Position numbers and translations under genes: made by a program. Below, piece after piece: positions 44,653 through 54,842 of a stretch of 63,101 nt of DNA. Source of the DNA: an uncultured Pelagibacteraceae bacterium (GTDB taxonomy: Bacteria > Pseudomonadota > Alphaproteobacteria > Pelagibacterales > Pelagibacteraceae); the NCBI GenBank assembly GCA_902594865.1, contig CACJNV010000005.1, positions 1 to 63,101 of the forward strand, in the 5' to 3' direction. How positions within the stretch are numbered: the stretch's first letter is position 1; each line of letters begins with the position of its first letter. The notes under the pieces were generated by a model. That model saw only the letters and a program-made list of their open reading frames with translations. It made no database searches and was not told where the DNA came from.

Positions 44653-45969
44653 ATGGTTAAGGATCAAGAATTTCTAAAATCGAAAGCTTCATATTGTTTA
44701 GATTTAGCAAAAGAAATGGGAGCAACTGATGCAAGTGTTACAGTTGGTCACTCAGTTTCAGAAACAGTTAATTTTAGAAATAAATCCCTAGAAGCCTCAG
44801 ATAGATCAGATGGATTGGCATTAAGTATAGAAACTTATTTAGGTAAAAGAAGATCATCAATTTCATCATCAAATTTACTAGATGAAAATATAAAAACTTT
44901 AATTGAAAAGTGCTTCGAAACTACAAAAATTACACCAGAGGATGAATTTAATTCTTTGCCTGATAAAAATTTATTAGCCAAACAAATTAGTAACCTTAAT
45001 TTGTATGACGAAACAAGATTCGAAAACGATAAAAAAATAAAATATTTAAAAGATTTAGAGGAGTCTGCTTCTACAGATAATCAAATTATAAATACAGAAT
45101 CTAGTTTCACTGAAAATAAATCAAATTTTATATTAGCAAATAGTGACGGATTTTGTGACGGTTATAAAACTTCTTCTTTTGCTGCTTCTTGTGTAACAGT
45201 TGCAAAAGATGAAAATAGCATGGAAAGGGACTACGAATTTTCTAGTAAACGTCATTTATCTGATATTAAGCAAGCAATAGATCTCGGAAATAAAGCTGCC
45301 AAGCAAACTATTAGAAAATTGAGCCCTAAAAAAATTGGAAGTCAGAAGATCAGTATAATTTTTGATAAAAGAATTTCAAAGGGAATGTTAAGTGCTTTTG
45401 CAAGTGCAATATCTGCCTCTGCAATTGCAAGAGGTACTTCATTTTTAAAGGATAAAATTGATCAACAGGTTTTTGCTAATTCGATAAATGTAATTGATAA
45501 ACCCGATATAATTAAAGGAATGGGTTCTCAAAATTTTGATTCAGAGGGTGTAAATTCAAATACATTACAACTTATAGAGAATGGAATACTTAAAAATTAT
45601 CTTGTAGACACTTACAATGGAAAAAAATTAAATTTAAAATCAAATGGAAGAAGTGGTGGAACTACTAATTTATATTTTGAAAAAGGAAATATAAGTTACA
45701 AAGATCTTATTAAAAAAAATTCAAGAAGTCTTTATATTACTGAAACTATTGGTCACGGATCTAACCTTGTTACTGGAGATTATTCAGTAGGTGCCACTGG
45801 TTTTTTAGTTGAAGATGGAGAATTTAAATATCCTGTTAATGAAATAACAATTGCTGGTAATTTTAAGGATATGTTCAAAAATATTATTTTAGCTAATGAT
45901 TTAGAATTCGAATATTCAGTCAATTCACCAACTATGATGATAGAAGGTATGACTGTTGCAGGAAAATGA
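44653..45969 (+). CDS. tldE: TldE/PmbA, partner subunit of TldD
   Basis: 438 residues with the PmbA/TldE fold: AKEMGATDASVTVGHSVSETVNFRNK at the start, IFDKRISKGMLSAFASAISAS in the middle and GATGFLVEDGEFKYPVNEITIAGNF at the end. It lacks the HExxxH zinc motif, as expected for the non-catalytic half. Its stop overlaps the next gene's ATG by four bases, so the FAD oxidoreductase gene may be part of the same transcript. Confidence 0.95.
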   Translation: MVKDQEFLKSKASYCLDLAKEMGATDASVTVGHSVSETVNFRNKSLEASDRSDGLALSIETYLGKRRSSISSSNLLDENIKTLIEKCFETTKITPEDEFNSLPDKNLLAKQISNLNLYDETRFENDKKIKYLKDLEESASTDNQIINTESSFTENKSNFILANSDGFCDGYKTSSFAASCVTVAKDENSMERDYEFSSKRHLSDIKQAIDLGNKAAKQTIRKLSPKKIGSQKISIIFDKRISKGMLSAFASAISASAIARGTSFLKDKIDQQVFANSINVIDKPDIIKGMGSQNFDSEGVNSNTLQLIENGILKNYLVDTYNGKKLNLKSNGRSGGTTNLYFEKGNISYKDLIKKNSRSLYITETIGHGSNLVTGDYSVGATGFLVEDGEFKYPVNEITIAGNFKDMFKNIILANDLEFEYSVNSPTMMIEGMTVAGK

Positions 45970-46937
45970 GCAGTTATTGTGTAATTGGCTCTGGAATTTC
46001 TGGAGCAACAATAGCTAATTTGTTAAGTAAAAAAAATTCTGTACACATTTATGACAAAGCTCGAGGTCCAGGTGGTAGATCTTCTTTTAAAAGATTAAAT
46101 AAGTCAAAAGGATTTGACCATGGGGCACAATATATTTCTCCAAAAACAATTCAATTTAAAAAATTTATTACAAATTTATGTAAAAAAAAAATTCTAAAAA
46201 AATGGGGCGGCAAACACGTTTTTTTATATAAGTTAAAAAAAGAAAATAAAAATCATGTTAAAATAATTGGCCGTAAAGGCAACAATGATATTAGCAAACA
46301 TTTAATAGAGAATATAAATTGTAATTTTCAAAGTGAGTTGGAGAAGATTAAATTTGTAAACAAAAAATGGAAGCTAGTCTTTAAGAACAACAAAACAAAA
46401 TTTTATGATAAATTAGTATTAACTTGTCCATTTCCGCAATTAAAAAAATTATCAAAAAAATTCATTAAGGATCCATTCATTAAGCAAAAAATCAAAATGG
46501 ATGCGAATATTACAGTCATGATTGAAATTAAAAAAACAAATATAAACATATCAAGTTACTTATTTGACGACAAAATTTTAGGGTGGGCCGCTAAAGAAAA
46601 TAGTAAAAAAAGATTTAAAAGTAAAAATGATTTGTGGACTTTACAAAGTACAAAACTATGGGCAAATAAAAAAATAAATAAAAATAGAGAAAATAAAGAA
46701 AAAAATTCAAAGATTTTAATTGATCGATTTTTTAAACTTACTGGAATTAAAAAAACAAAAATATTAACTTCATTAAATCATGGTTGGAAATATTCTTCAA
46801 ATTCTAGATCTTTAAAAATTAAAAGTTATTGGAGTAATAAATTAAATTTAGGAGTGTGTGCAGACTGGTTTGTGGGTCCTAGAGTAGAGGCTGGATGGAT
46901 AAGTGCAAACGATCTTTATAAAAAAATAAATAAATAA
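45966..46937 (+). CDS. FAD-dependent NAD(P)-binding amine-oxidase/renalase-like oxidoreductase
   Basis: 323 residues beginning with a dinucleotide-binding loop GSGISGATIANLL, then IYDKARGPGGRSSFKR as the amine-oxidase/renalase FAD motif, FDHGAQYIS, and a C-terminal GVCADWFVGPRVEAGWISANDLY that closes the flavin site. Similar proteins are annotated as renalase-like or NAD(P)/FAD-dependent oxidoreductases; the substrate is unknown. Lys content is very high even for this genome. It overlaps tldE by four bases and is convergent with the next gene. Confidence 0.87.
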   Translation: MSSYCVIGSGISGATIANLLSKKNSVHIYDKARGPGGRSSFKRLNKSKGFDHGAQYISPKTIQFKKFITNLCKKKILKKWGGKHVFLYKLKKENKNHVKIIGRKGNNDISKHLIENINCNFQSELEKIKFVNKKWKLVFKNNKTKFYDKLVLTCPFPQLKKLSKKFIKDPFIKQKIKMDANITVMIEIKKTNINISSYLFDDKILGWAAKENSKKRFKSKNDLWTLQSTKLWANKKINKNRENKEKNSKILIDRFFKLTGIKKTKILTSLNHGWKYSSNSRSLKIKSYWSNKLNLGVCADWFVGPRVEAGWISANDLYKKINK

Positions 46938-46939
46938 TT

Positions 46940-47620
46940 TTATTCAAGATTTTTTAAGCGATACTCCCAATTTCCCATTCTTTCATATGTTACTTTGACA
47001 ATAACTGAAGTTTTTTTATCAAGCCAAATATCAAAATTTAATTTTTTATCTTCTGGAAGAGACATATCTTTAGATGTGAGTTTGAAATGATCTGTTTCGT
47101 ATTGTTTGCCATCAATTGAAATATTTTCTTTACCAATAAAAGTAACTAGTTGTTCTTTTATACTTCCAGAAATAGGACTTATTTGGCTTTCTGCTTGTAA
47201 AATTTTATGACTCCACCAATTTCCAATAATATTTTTAACTGAAGCTTCACCTGAATATGAAGATCCTTTAATATCAAACTTTTCATTATTTTTATCTAGT
47301 TTTAAGTTTACAAATTTTTCTTTTTTATTTTGAAGTGTCTTTGATTGAAAAGATATTAATTTATCTTTTAAATAAATTTCTTCTCCATATCCCTCTACTT
47401 TAAATATTGTTGCAGACAGTAATTTTACCTCAAATTTATATTGATTTTTTACTATCGTTTTTTCATCATCTCTTTTAAAATAATAATTGTTATATCCAAT
47501 TACTTCATCATTTCTTAAGATCTCCATTTCTATTTTGTCAAATTTGTTATAATGACCTATATGAGCTAGAGAAATTGATGAGAAAAATATAATAAGTAAA
47601 ATAACTGCAAACTTTTTCAT
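46940..47620 (-). CDS. Secreted protein of the DUF6134 type
   Basis: 226 residues with a signal peptide (about 1-19, ending SLAHIGH). The rest is mostly beta strand: NKFDKIEMEILRNDEVIGYNNYYFKRDDEKT, LISFQSKTLQNKKEK, GNWWSHKIL and the end VKVTYERMGNWEYRL. This is the arrangement of a periplasmic beta-barrel-like DUF6134/DUF3108-like protein of unknown role. Divergent from the YczE-like gene with 53 bases between. The family assignment is moderate. Confidence 0.75.
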   Translation of the reverse strand: MKKFAVILLIIFFSSISLAHIGHYNKFDKIEMEILRNDEVIGYNNYYFKRDDEKTIVKNQYKFEVKLLSATIFKVEGYGEEIYLKDKLISFQSKTLQNKKEKFVNLKLDKNNEKFDIKGSSYSGEASVKNIIGNWWSHKILQAESQISPISGSIKEQLVTFIGKENISIDGKQYETDHFKLTSKDMSLPEDKKLNFDIWLDKKTSVIVKVTYERMGNWEYRLKNLE

Positions 47621-47673
47621 TTGCTGGTTACAATATTAGATTTCTTCATTAATAGATATAGCTTATTACAATT

Positions 47674-48321
47674 ATGTTTTTAAAAATAAAAAAAATTCCA
47701 AAAGTAAAATGGAGCTCAGAAAAACCATTTAATTTTAAACCAAAGTTTTCTACATTTTTTTTCTTATGTTTTGGTTTGTCTTTATTTGGATTAGGTGAAG
47801 GATTGTTAATTGTTTCATTTACAGGAGCCTCTCCTTGGAGTGTTTTAGCCCAAGGTATTTCCTTAAATGTTAATTTAAGTATTGGAACTATCACATTATT
47901 AATAAGTATTGCTGTTTTAATTTTATGGATCCCTCTTGGGCAAAAACCAGGAATGGGTACAATATTTAATGCATTGATAATTGCAATTATGATTGATCTT
48001 TGCATTAAATATGTTCCAACACCATCAAATTATATTTATCAATTATTATTAGCTGTAATTTCTGTAATCATGGTTGGAATAGGTGGCGGTATTTACTTGG
48101 TATCTAATTTAGGAGCCGGTCCTAGAGATGGATTAATGATAGGATTACAAAAATTAACTAATTTTCCTATAGCTGTTGTAAGAGGAACATTAGAAATTTC
48201 AGTTGTTAGTATTGGGTGGTATTTAGGAGGAACAGTTGGGGTTGGAACTTTATTATTTGCATTTGGCATAGGTCCTTGCGTTGCTTTAGGACTTTATTTA
48301 GTTGATAAAACTTTCGATTAG
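47674..48321 (+). CDS. YczE/YitT-type integral membrane protein
   Basis: 215 residues, about six helices. Conserved features are LFGLGEGLLIVSFTGASPWSVLAQGIS, GQKPGMGTIFNALIIA, and GGGIYLVSNLGAGPRDGLMIGL, the glycine-rich internal repeat (TGASPW... / LGAGPRDG) that defines YczE-like proteins. The biochemical role is unclear; some members influence secretion of secondary metabolites or act as putative transporters. It ends with a four-base overlap into the typA stop, convergent. Confidence 0.85.
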   Translation: MFLKIKKIPKVKWSSEKPFNFKPKFSTFFFLCFGLSLFGLGEGLLIVSFTGASPWSVLAQGISLNVNLSIGTITLLISIAVLILWIPLGQKPGMGTIFNALIIAIMIDLCIKYVPTPSNYIYQLLLAVISVIMVGIGGGIYLVSNLGAGPRDGLMIGLQKLTNFPIAVVRGTLEISVVSIGWYLGGTVGVGTLLFAFGIGPCVALGLYLVDKTFD

Positions 48322-50144
48322 GCTGCAGCTATAGCTTTTTCGCTTTTTTTTCTTTCGTGTGGATCAAGAATTGCCTTTCTTAATCTGCATGAGTCTGGTG
48401 TTATCTCTAAAGCTTCATCTGTATTAAGCATACTTAATTGTTCTGCAATTGACATCTTTCTTACTGGTGTAAGAACAACATTCTCATCAGTACCTTGAGT
48501 TCTCATATTAGTCAATTTTTTACCCTTCATTACATTTATAATCATATCACCTGGTTTAGGTGAAAGACCAACTATCATTCCAGGATAAACAGAGTCATTA
48601 TGTGTAACAAACATTTCTCCTCGTGCCTGTAAGTTAAAGATAGCAAATGCGACAGCTTTTCCTTGCTCCATTGAGATTAATGCTCCATTTCTTCTACCTT
48701 CCATCTCTCCTTCAAAAGGACCATAACTATGGAATATTCTGTTGATCACTCCATTTCCTTTTGTAAGTGTAAGAAATCTGCTTGTGTAGCCCATTAAACC
48801 TCTAGTAGGCGCATGAAAAATTAATCTTTTTTTGTTAGTTCCAGTATCTTTTAGTTCTATTAGTTTACCTTTTCTTCTGTTCATTGAGTCAATTACTTTT
48901 GATGAATGTTCTTCATCAAGATCCATGGTAATTTCTTCAATTGGCTCAAGTTTGTTTCCACTTTCATCAGTTTTATACAAAACTTTTGGAGGACTAACTG
49001 TCATTTCAAAACCTTCTCTTCTCATTTGAGTTAAAAGAATTTCCAACATCAACTCACCTCTACCACTAACAACAAAAGAGTCTTTTCCCTCGTTTTCAGA
49101 AAATGTAATTCCAACATTATTTTGTGCCTCTTGAACTAATCTATCTCTTATTTGGGTGCTGGTTAGTCTTTTACCTTCAGTTCCAGCTAAGGGTGAAGTA
49201 TTTACAGTAATTGTAATTGACATTGTAGGAGGATCTATTGGTGTCGCAGGGATTGGCTCATTTACTCCTAGATCACATATCGTATCAGCAACATTTGCTT
49301 TTTCTAACCCGGCTACAACTACTATATCCCCAGCCTCGCCAACATCTATGGGAACTTTTTTTGTCCCTTCATATCTAAAAATTTTTGTTAATTTTCCTTC
49401 ATCAACTTTTTCACCATTTAAATTGATTGCTTTTATAGATTGATTAGCTTTCGCAGTTCCCTGTGCAATTCTTCCAACCAAACTTCTTCCTAAAAAACTA
49501 TCTGCATAAAGTAGCGTTGACAACATTGCAAAAGGTTTATTTTTATCAAATTCAGCAGGTTTTACATGATCAACAATTAAATCTAACAAAGGGTTTAAAT
49601 TTTCTCTTGGACCATCAACTTCATGATCAGCCCAACCTGATCTTCCACTTGCATACAGAACTGGAAAATCTAATTGTTCTTCATTTGCATCTAAGCTAAC
49701 AAACAAATCAAATGTTTCATCCAAAACTTCATTAGCTCTTTGATCAGCTTTATCCAATTTATTAATAACAACAATTGGCTTTAATCCTTGTTTAAGAGCT
49801 TTGGATAATACAAATTTTGTTTGAGGCATAACACCTTCTGCAGAGTCAATTAATAACAAGGCTCCATCTGCCATACTTAAAACTCTTTCAACTTCAGCAG
49901 CAAAATCTCTGTGGCCTGGAGTATCGATTATATTTATTCTTGAATTATTCCAATTAATTGAAGCAGGTTTAGCTAAAATTGTAATTCCTCTTTCTTTTTC
50001 AAGTTCTCCCGAGTCCATTAATCTTTCATCAACAACTTCATTGTCCCTAAATGAACCACTTTGTTTCATTAAATTATCAATTAAAGTAGTCTTACCATGA
50101 TCAACATGGGCGATGATTGTGATGTTTCTGATATTATTACTCAT
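48318..50144 (-). CDS. typA: GTP-binding protein TypA/BipA
   Basis: I place the start at ATG 50144 (MSNNIRNITIIAHVDHGK), giving about 608 residues, the usual size. An in-frame ATG at 50189 would add 15 residues without homology. G1 AHVDHGKTT, G3 DTPGHRDF, G4 NKLDKAD, domain II, the EF-G-like domains and the BipA-specific C-terminus are all present. TypA is a ribosome-associated GTPase needed under cold and stress conditions. Upstream, on the same strand, is a small lysine-rich gene. Confidence 0.96.
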   Translation of the reverse strand: MSNNIRNITIIAHVDHGKTTLIDNLMKQSGSFRDNEVVDERLMDSGELEKERGITILAKPASINWNNSRINIIDTPGHRDFAAEVERVLSMADGALLLIDSAEGVMPQTKFVLSKALKQGLKPIVVINKLDKADQRANEVLDETFDLFVSLDANEEQLDFPVLYASGRSGWADHEVDGPRENLNPLLDLIVDHVKPAEFDKNKPFAMLSTLLYADSFLGRSLVGRIAQGTAKANQSIKAINLNGEKVDEGKLTKIFRYEGTKKVPIDVGEAGDIVVVAGLEKANVADTICDLGVNEPIPATPIDPPTMSITITVNTSPLAGTEGKRLTSTQIRDRLVQEAQNNVGITFSENEGKDSFVVSGRGELMLEILLTQMRREGFEMTVSPPKVLYKTDESGNKLEPIEEITMDLDEEHSSKVIDSMNRRKGKLIELKDTGTNKKRLIFHAPTRGLMGYTSRFLTLTKGNGVINRIFHSYGPFEGEMEGRRNGALISMEQGKAVAFAIFNLQARGEMFVTHNDSVYPGMIVGLSPKPGDMIINVMKGKKLTNMRTQGTDENVVLTPVRKMSIAEQLSMLNTDEALEITPDSCRLRKAILDPHERKKSEKAIAAA

Positions 50145-50230
50145 AAATTTCTGGCTCTTATACATATTTAAAAGGATATTAAAACTCAAAAAAACTCATA
50201 ACTGGCTTGAATAATTTTCAAAATTCAGGA

Positions 50231-50347
50231 TTAATTTGTCTTTTTTTGCTTATCTTTTTTAAGTTTTCTTTTTTCTTTAAAGCTCAATTTAGGTTTTTTT
50301 TTAACACTAGCGTCTTTAAATGATTTACCACTATATCTTTTTGACAT
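50231..50347 (-). CDS. Very small lysine-rich basic protein
   Basis: 38 codons: starts MSKRYSGKSFKDASV, ends KKDKQKKTN; 17 of 38 residues are Lys or Arg. It lies between typA and a bidirectional terminator on the same strand as typA. No strong SD, but the frame is open with a clean ATG and stop. The composition suggests a nucleic acid or ribosome binding peptide; no function is assigned. Confidence 0.55.
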   Translation of the reverse strand: MSKRYSGKSFKDASVKKKPKLSFKEKRKLKKDKQKKTN

Positions 50348-50366
50348 GATTAAATTTCACACAAAA

Positions 50367-50392
50367 AAAAGGCCATCTTGAGATGGCCTTTT
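50367..50392. terminator. Bidirectional rho-independent terminator
   Basis: Stem AAAAGGCCATC / GATGGCCTTTT with loop TTGA and flanking A and T tracts. It sits just upstream of the small lysine-rich gene, so on the minus strand it would stop transcripts arriving from the serine hydrolase side, and on the plus strand transcripts reading through typA antisense. Confidence 0.85.
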
Positions 50393-50561
50393 AAAATTTT
50401 TTAAGAAAATGAGGTATTACATTTACCTATAAATTACGCCAATACTGACTTATTTAACTTCTTCACTGCAAACTTCACTGCATTTTCAGACGAAACAGAA
50501 AGCAAACAGAAAGGTGACATCATTTAAGAGTTGAGTTAAATTTGAAATACACAAAACTTGA
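50393..50561. other. Non-coding stretch upstream of the serine hydrolase with phased direct repeats
   Basis: About 170 bases without a credible gene. It contains CTTCACTGCA twice (50461-50470, 50473-50482; 12-base period) and AAACAGAAAG twice (50493-50502, 50504-50513; 11-base period). Promoter and operator for the serine hydrolase presumably lie here; no known site was recognised. Confidence 0.6.
50461..50513. repeat. Two pairs of short direct repeats with 11-12-base period
   Basis: CTTCACTGCA copies start at 50461 and 50473, AAACAGAAAG copies start at 50493 and 50504. Both pairs are perfect and spaced about one helical turn. Confidence 0.7.
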
Positions 50562-51770
50562 ATGACTAGAATTATTTATTTTATCCTTTCCTTCTTTATA
50601 ATGATCGGTGTAACGTTTGCTCATCATGGTAATGAGAAATATGCATATAGTAAAAATTATGCATATAAAATAGGTGATAAAAAAAATGATAACGCCTATC
50701 AGTTTGAATTTGATTTACAAACTAACGAATTATCTAAATTAGTTGAAGAACAACTTAAAGATAAAAAAACTGGTTTAGTTTCTTACATCTTATTTGAAAA
50801 CAACAAAATTTTAGTTGATCAAAATAGGAAAAGTAAATATCGGGGACCATATCCTTCACATTCTGTAGGCAAAAGTTTAGTAAGTCTTGTAAATGGTTAT
50901 GCCATGTGTGGTGGTTATATTAATCATACAGTTTTTGATAGAATAGATTATCCAACTGTTAAAGGAACCTTATATGAAAATCAAAAGTTAATACACTTAC
51001 TTAACATGCAAGCAGGTGATGACGAAATAATTGGTGATCGAATTGGTATTTGGGATAGTAAAATAACGAAAAATAAACAAAGTGTTAATACTATACCCAT
51101 CAAGACCGCTATGAAAAGATACTTCAAAGGTGTTGATGGTTTAGAACCTGGTAAGTATTTTAATTATAGTGCCATGACAACAAATGTAATTATGAACTAT
51201 GTTATTTACAAAACTGGTGATGACTGGAATAAGTTATTACATAAGATATTTGTAAAAGACGCTAAAGTTGCAAAAAGAGTTTATTTTCATAAAACTTTAA
51301 GAAAAGATAAAACTGGTAATAGAAAATCTGGTGAATACGGAAGATATTCTTTCTATGCAGATAGATATGATTATGTGAGAATTGCTAACATGATTATGAA
51401 TCATTGGAAGAATGATACTTGCGTTGGCAAGTATTTAAAAACAATGTATGAAAATAGAGTAGATAGACAATATGATGAGTATAGTAAGTTTAATGGTAAC
51501 CATAGATCAGCACAAACTTATGGTGGTCAGTTTCTATGGGACGCTATTGGTTTAGAGGACAGACCTATTTTAATGATGGATGGTGCTTGGGGTCAACAAG
51601 TAGTTATTGATTTTGATAATAACAGAATTATTACTGCTCATTCTACAGATAGACATTACGACTATCATAAATTAATATATGTACCATTAGGTTATAAAGT
51701 AAAACCTAAAAAATGTGGAGAAAGAGACTCTATGGGTAGAGTAATAGAATGTCCAAATACTGCTAAATAA
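50562..51770 (+). CDS. Secreted serine hydrolase (beta-lactamase class C-like)
   Basis: 402 residues. A signal peptide (1-20, ending VTFAHH) exports it. The S-x-x-K catalytic motif is SVGKS in SHSVGKSLVSL, the Y-x-N-like element is NYSAM in KYFNYSAMTTNVIM, and the third motif may be in the GGQFLWDAIG / DGAWGQQV segment, where the usual KTG is absent but HSTD follows. Class C-like hydrolases include esterases, DD-peptidases and transesterases; true beta-lactamase activity is not supported. It is isolated between terminators on both sides and flanked by phased repeats, which suggests an independently acquired unit. Confidence 0.82.
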   Translation: MTRIIYFILSFFIMIGVTFAHHGNEKYAYSKNYAYKIGDKKNDNAYQFEFDLQTNELSKLVEEQLKDKKTGLVSYILFENNKILVDQNRKSKYRGPYPSHSVGKSLVSLVNGYAMCGGYINHTVFDRIDYPTVKGTLYENQKLIHLLNMQAGDDEIIGDRIGIWDSKITKNKQSVNTIPIKTAMKRYFKGVDGLEPGKYFNYSAMTTNVIMNYVIYKTGDDWNKLLHKIFVKDAKVAKRVYFHKTLRKDKTGNRKSGEYGRYSFYADRYDYVRIANMIMNHWKNDTCVGKYLKTMYENRVDRQYDEYSKFNGNHRSAQTYGGQFLWDAIGLEDRPILMMDGAWGQQVVIDFDNNRIITAHSTDRHYDYHKLIYVPLGYKVKPKKCGERDSMGRVIECPNTAK

Positions 51771-51808
51771 CTTTAATAATCCTTTGTAATAAAAAACCCC
51801 CCGAAACC

Positions 51809-51841
51809 TTCATCATACATTCATCACTATATTCATCACTA
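51809..51841. repeat. Three direct copies of TTCATCA with 11-12-base period
   Basis: TTCATCA begins at 51809, 51820 and 51832; the last two copies extend to ATTCATCACTA (51819-51829 and 51831-51841). They lie between the serine hydrolase stop and the groEL terminator. Confidence 0.7.
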
Positions 51842-51862
51842 ATGATTTTCGTTAAGATAAAA

Positions 51863-51890
51863 AAAAAGGGCAGTAAAAACTGCCCTTTTT
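51863..51890. terminator. Rho-independent terminator of groESL
   Basis: Stem AAAAAGGGCAGT / ACTGCCCTTTTT with AAAA loop, 26 bases beyond the groEL stop on the minus strand and symmetric enough to act for the plus-strand serine hydrolase too. Confidence 0.92.
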
Positions 51891-51916
51891 GAATTTTTGT
51901 TTGAGATTAATGGGGA

Positions 51917-53590
<1,674 letters not shown>

Positions 53591-53600
53591 TTAAATTAAA

Positions 53601-53891
53601 TTACTTACCAGAAATACCCATAATGTCTGACTCTTTCATTATGCTGTACTCTTTACCATTAATTTTGACCTCAGTTCCTGACCATTTGCCAAATAAAACT
53701 TTATCACCAACTTTAACATCCATCGGAATTATCTTTCCATCTTCTGTTTTTGCTCCACCACCAACAGCAACAACTTTGCCTTCCTGAGGTTTTTCTTGAG
53801 CTGTATCAGGGATAATGATTCCTCCAGCAGTTTTTTCACTGCCATCTAATACTTCGATTAAAACTCTGTCATGTAACGGTTTAAACTTCAT
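53601..53891 (-). CDS. groS: Co-chaperonin GroES
   Basis: 96 residues: [27 protein letters not shown] with the mobile loop, [33 protein letters not shown] and the final LMGISGK-like end. This is the typical alphaproteobacterial GroES. It caps GroEL. It is first in the groESL operon and has a good SD (AAGGAGAATTT). Regulation is likely through the RpoH-type promoter at 53929-53956; no CIRCE/HrcA inverted repeat was found. Confidence 0.99.
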   Translation of the reverse strand: MKFKPLHDRVLIEVLDGSEKTAGGIIIPDTAQEKPQEGKVVAVGGGAKTEDGKIIPMDVKVGDKVLFGKWSGTEVKINGKEYSIMKESDIMGISGK

Positions 53892-53928
53892 AAATTCTCC
53901 TTAATAAATCTTTATAAATATGTGCCTC

Positions 53929-53956
53929 ATATAGATATTTCACCGCCTATTTCAAG
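53929..53956 (-). promoter_or_regulatory. RpoH (sigma-32)-type heat-shock promoter of groESL
   Basis: On the minus strand: CTTGAA (53956-53951), 16-base spacer, then CTATAT (53934-53929), agreeing with the alphaproteobacterial heat-shock consensus. It is 38 bases before the groES ATG. Confidence 0.75.
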
Positions 53957-54023
53957 ATCAGAAAATCTTTAGGATATTAATATTGCTAGTAAATTCGGGA
54001 TTTTATGGTTTATACCTTAAAAT

Positions 54024-54842
54024 ATGACCAAAAATTTAGATTTAAATGGCTTACAATCAATTGCTGATAATTATGATCTTTTTTATATAGACTTATGGGG
54101 CGTTGTTCATAATGGGGTTAATCTTCATGAAAAAGCAATAGCTGTTTTAAATGAGCTTTTAAAAAAAAAGAAAATGTTCATACTTTTAACAAATGCCCCA
54201 AGACCAAATCAAACTGTTCAAAATTTTTTAGAAAAGATGGGCATGGATAAAACAATCAGAGATCACGTATTTACCTCAGGAGAAGCAGCTTTGAATTATT
54301 TGAAAAAATCTTACATATCGAAAAAGTTTTACCACATAGGTCCACCTAGAGATTTTGATTTATTTTATTTATTTAAGAAAAATAAGTGCGAAGATATTAG
54401 TGATGGTGAATATTTATTGTGTACGGGGTTATTTGATGATCATGATAAGGATTTAAAATTTTATAAAGATTTACTTGAAAAACATATTACGAAAAAAATG
54501 ATTTGTACAAATCCAGATTTAATCGTTGATCGTGGTGAAGTTAGAGAGTTGTGTGCAGGTTCTGTTGCAATGGTTTTTGAAAAAATGGGTGGAGAAGTAG
54601 TATATTTTGGAAAACCACATCCAGAGGTTTACAATCAATCAATTGACAATAAAAATAAAAAAATATTAGCAATTGGCGATAATTTAAACACTGATATCAA
54701 AGGTGCAAATCTTTTAAATTATGATTCTTTACTAATCAGTAATGGAATACATAGAAATGAAATAAAAAATAAAGGTATCCAAGACATTTCAAAAGAGTAT
54801 GAAGTGATAGTTAATTATATTCAATCAGATTTAAAATGGTAA
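54024..54842 (+). CDS. HAD-superfamily hydrolase (TIGR01459 type)
   Basis: 272 residues. The nucleophile Asp is in FYIDLWGVVHNG (motif I, about residues 20-31), the Thr in FILLTNAPRPN (motif II), and KPHPEVYN with AIGDNLNTDIKGANLL (motif IV) complete the site. The cap is of the C2 (NagD-like) type. Relatives dephosphorylate sugar or nucleotide phosphates; the exact substrate is not known. It starts a run of plus-strand genes and overlaps ribF by seven bases. Confidence 0.9.
   Translation: MTKNLDLNGLQSIADNYDLFYIDLWGVVHNGVNLHEKAIAVLNELLKKKKMFILLTNAPRPNQTVQNFLEKMGMDKTIRDHVFTSGEAALNYLKKSYISKKFYHIGPPRDFDLFYLFKKNKCEDISDGEYLLCTGLFDDHDKDLKFYKDLLEKHITKKMICTNPDLIVDRGEVRELCAGSVAMVFEKMGGEVVYFGKPHPEVYNQSIDNKNKKILAIGDNLNTDIKGANLLNYDSLLISNGIHRNEIKNKGIQDISKEYEVIVNYIQSDLKW

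Noticed and set aside
53892..54023. CIRCE (HrcA) operator before groESL
   Set aside because: No TTAGCACTC-N9-GAGTGCTAA-like inverted repeat is present; a sigma-32-type promoter fits better.
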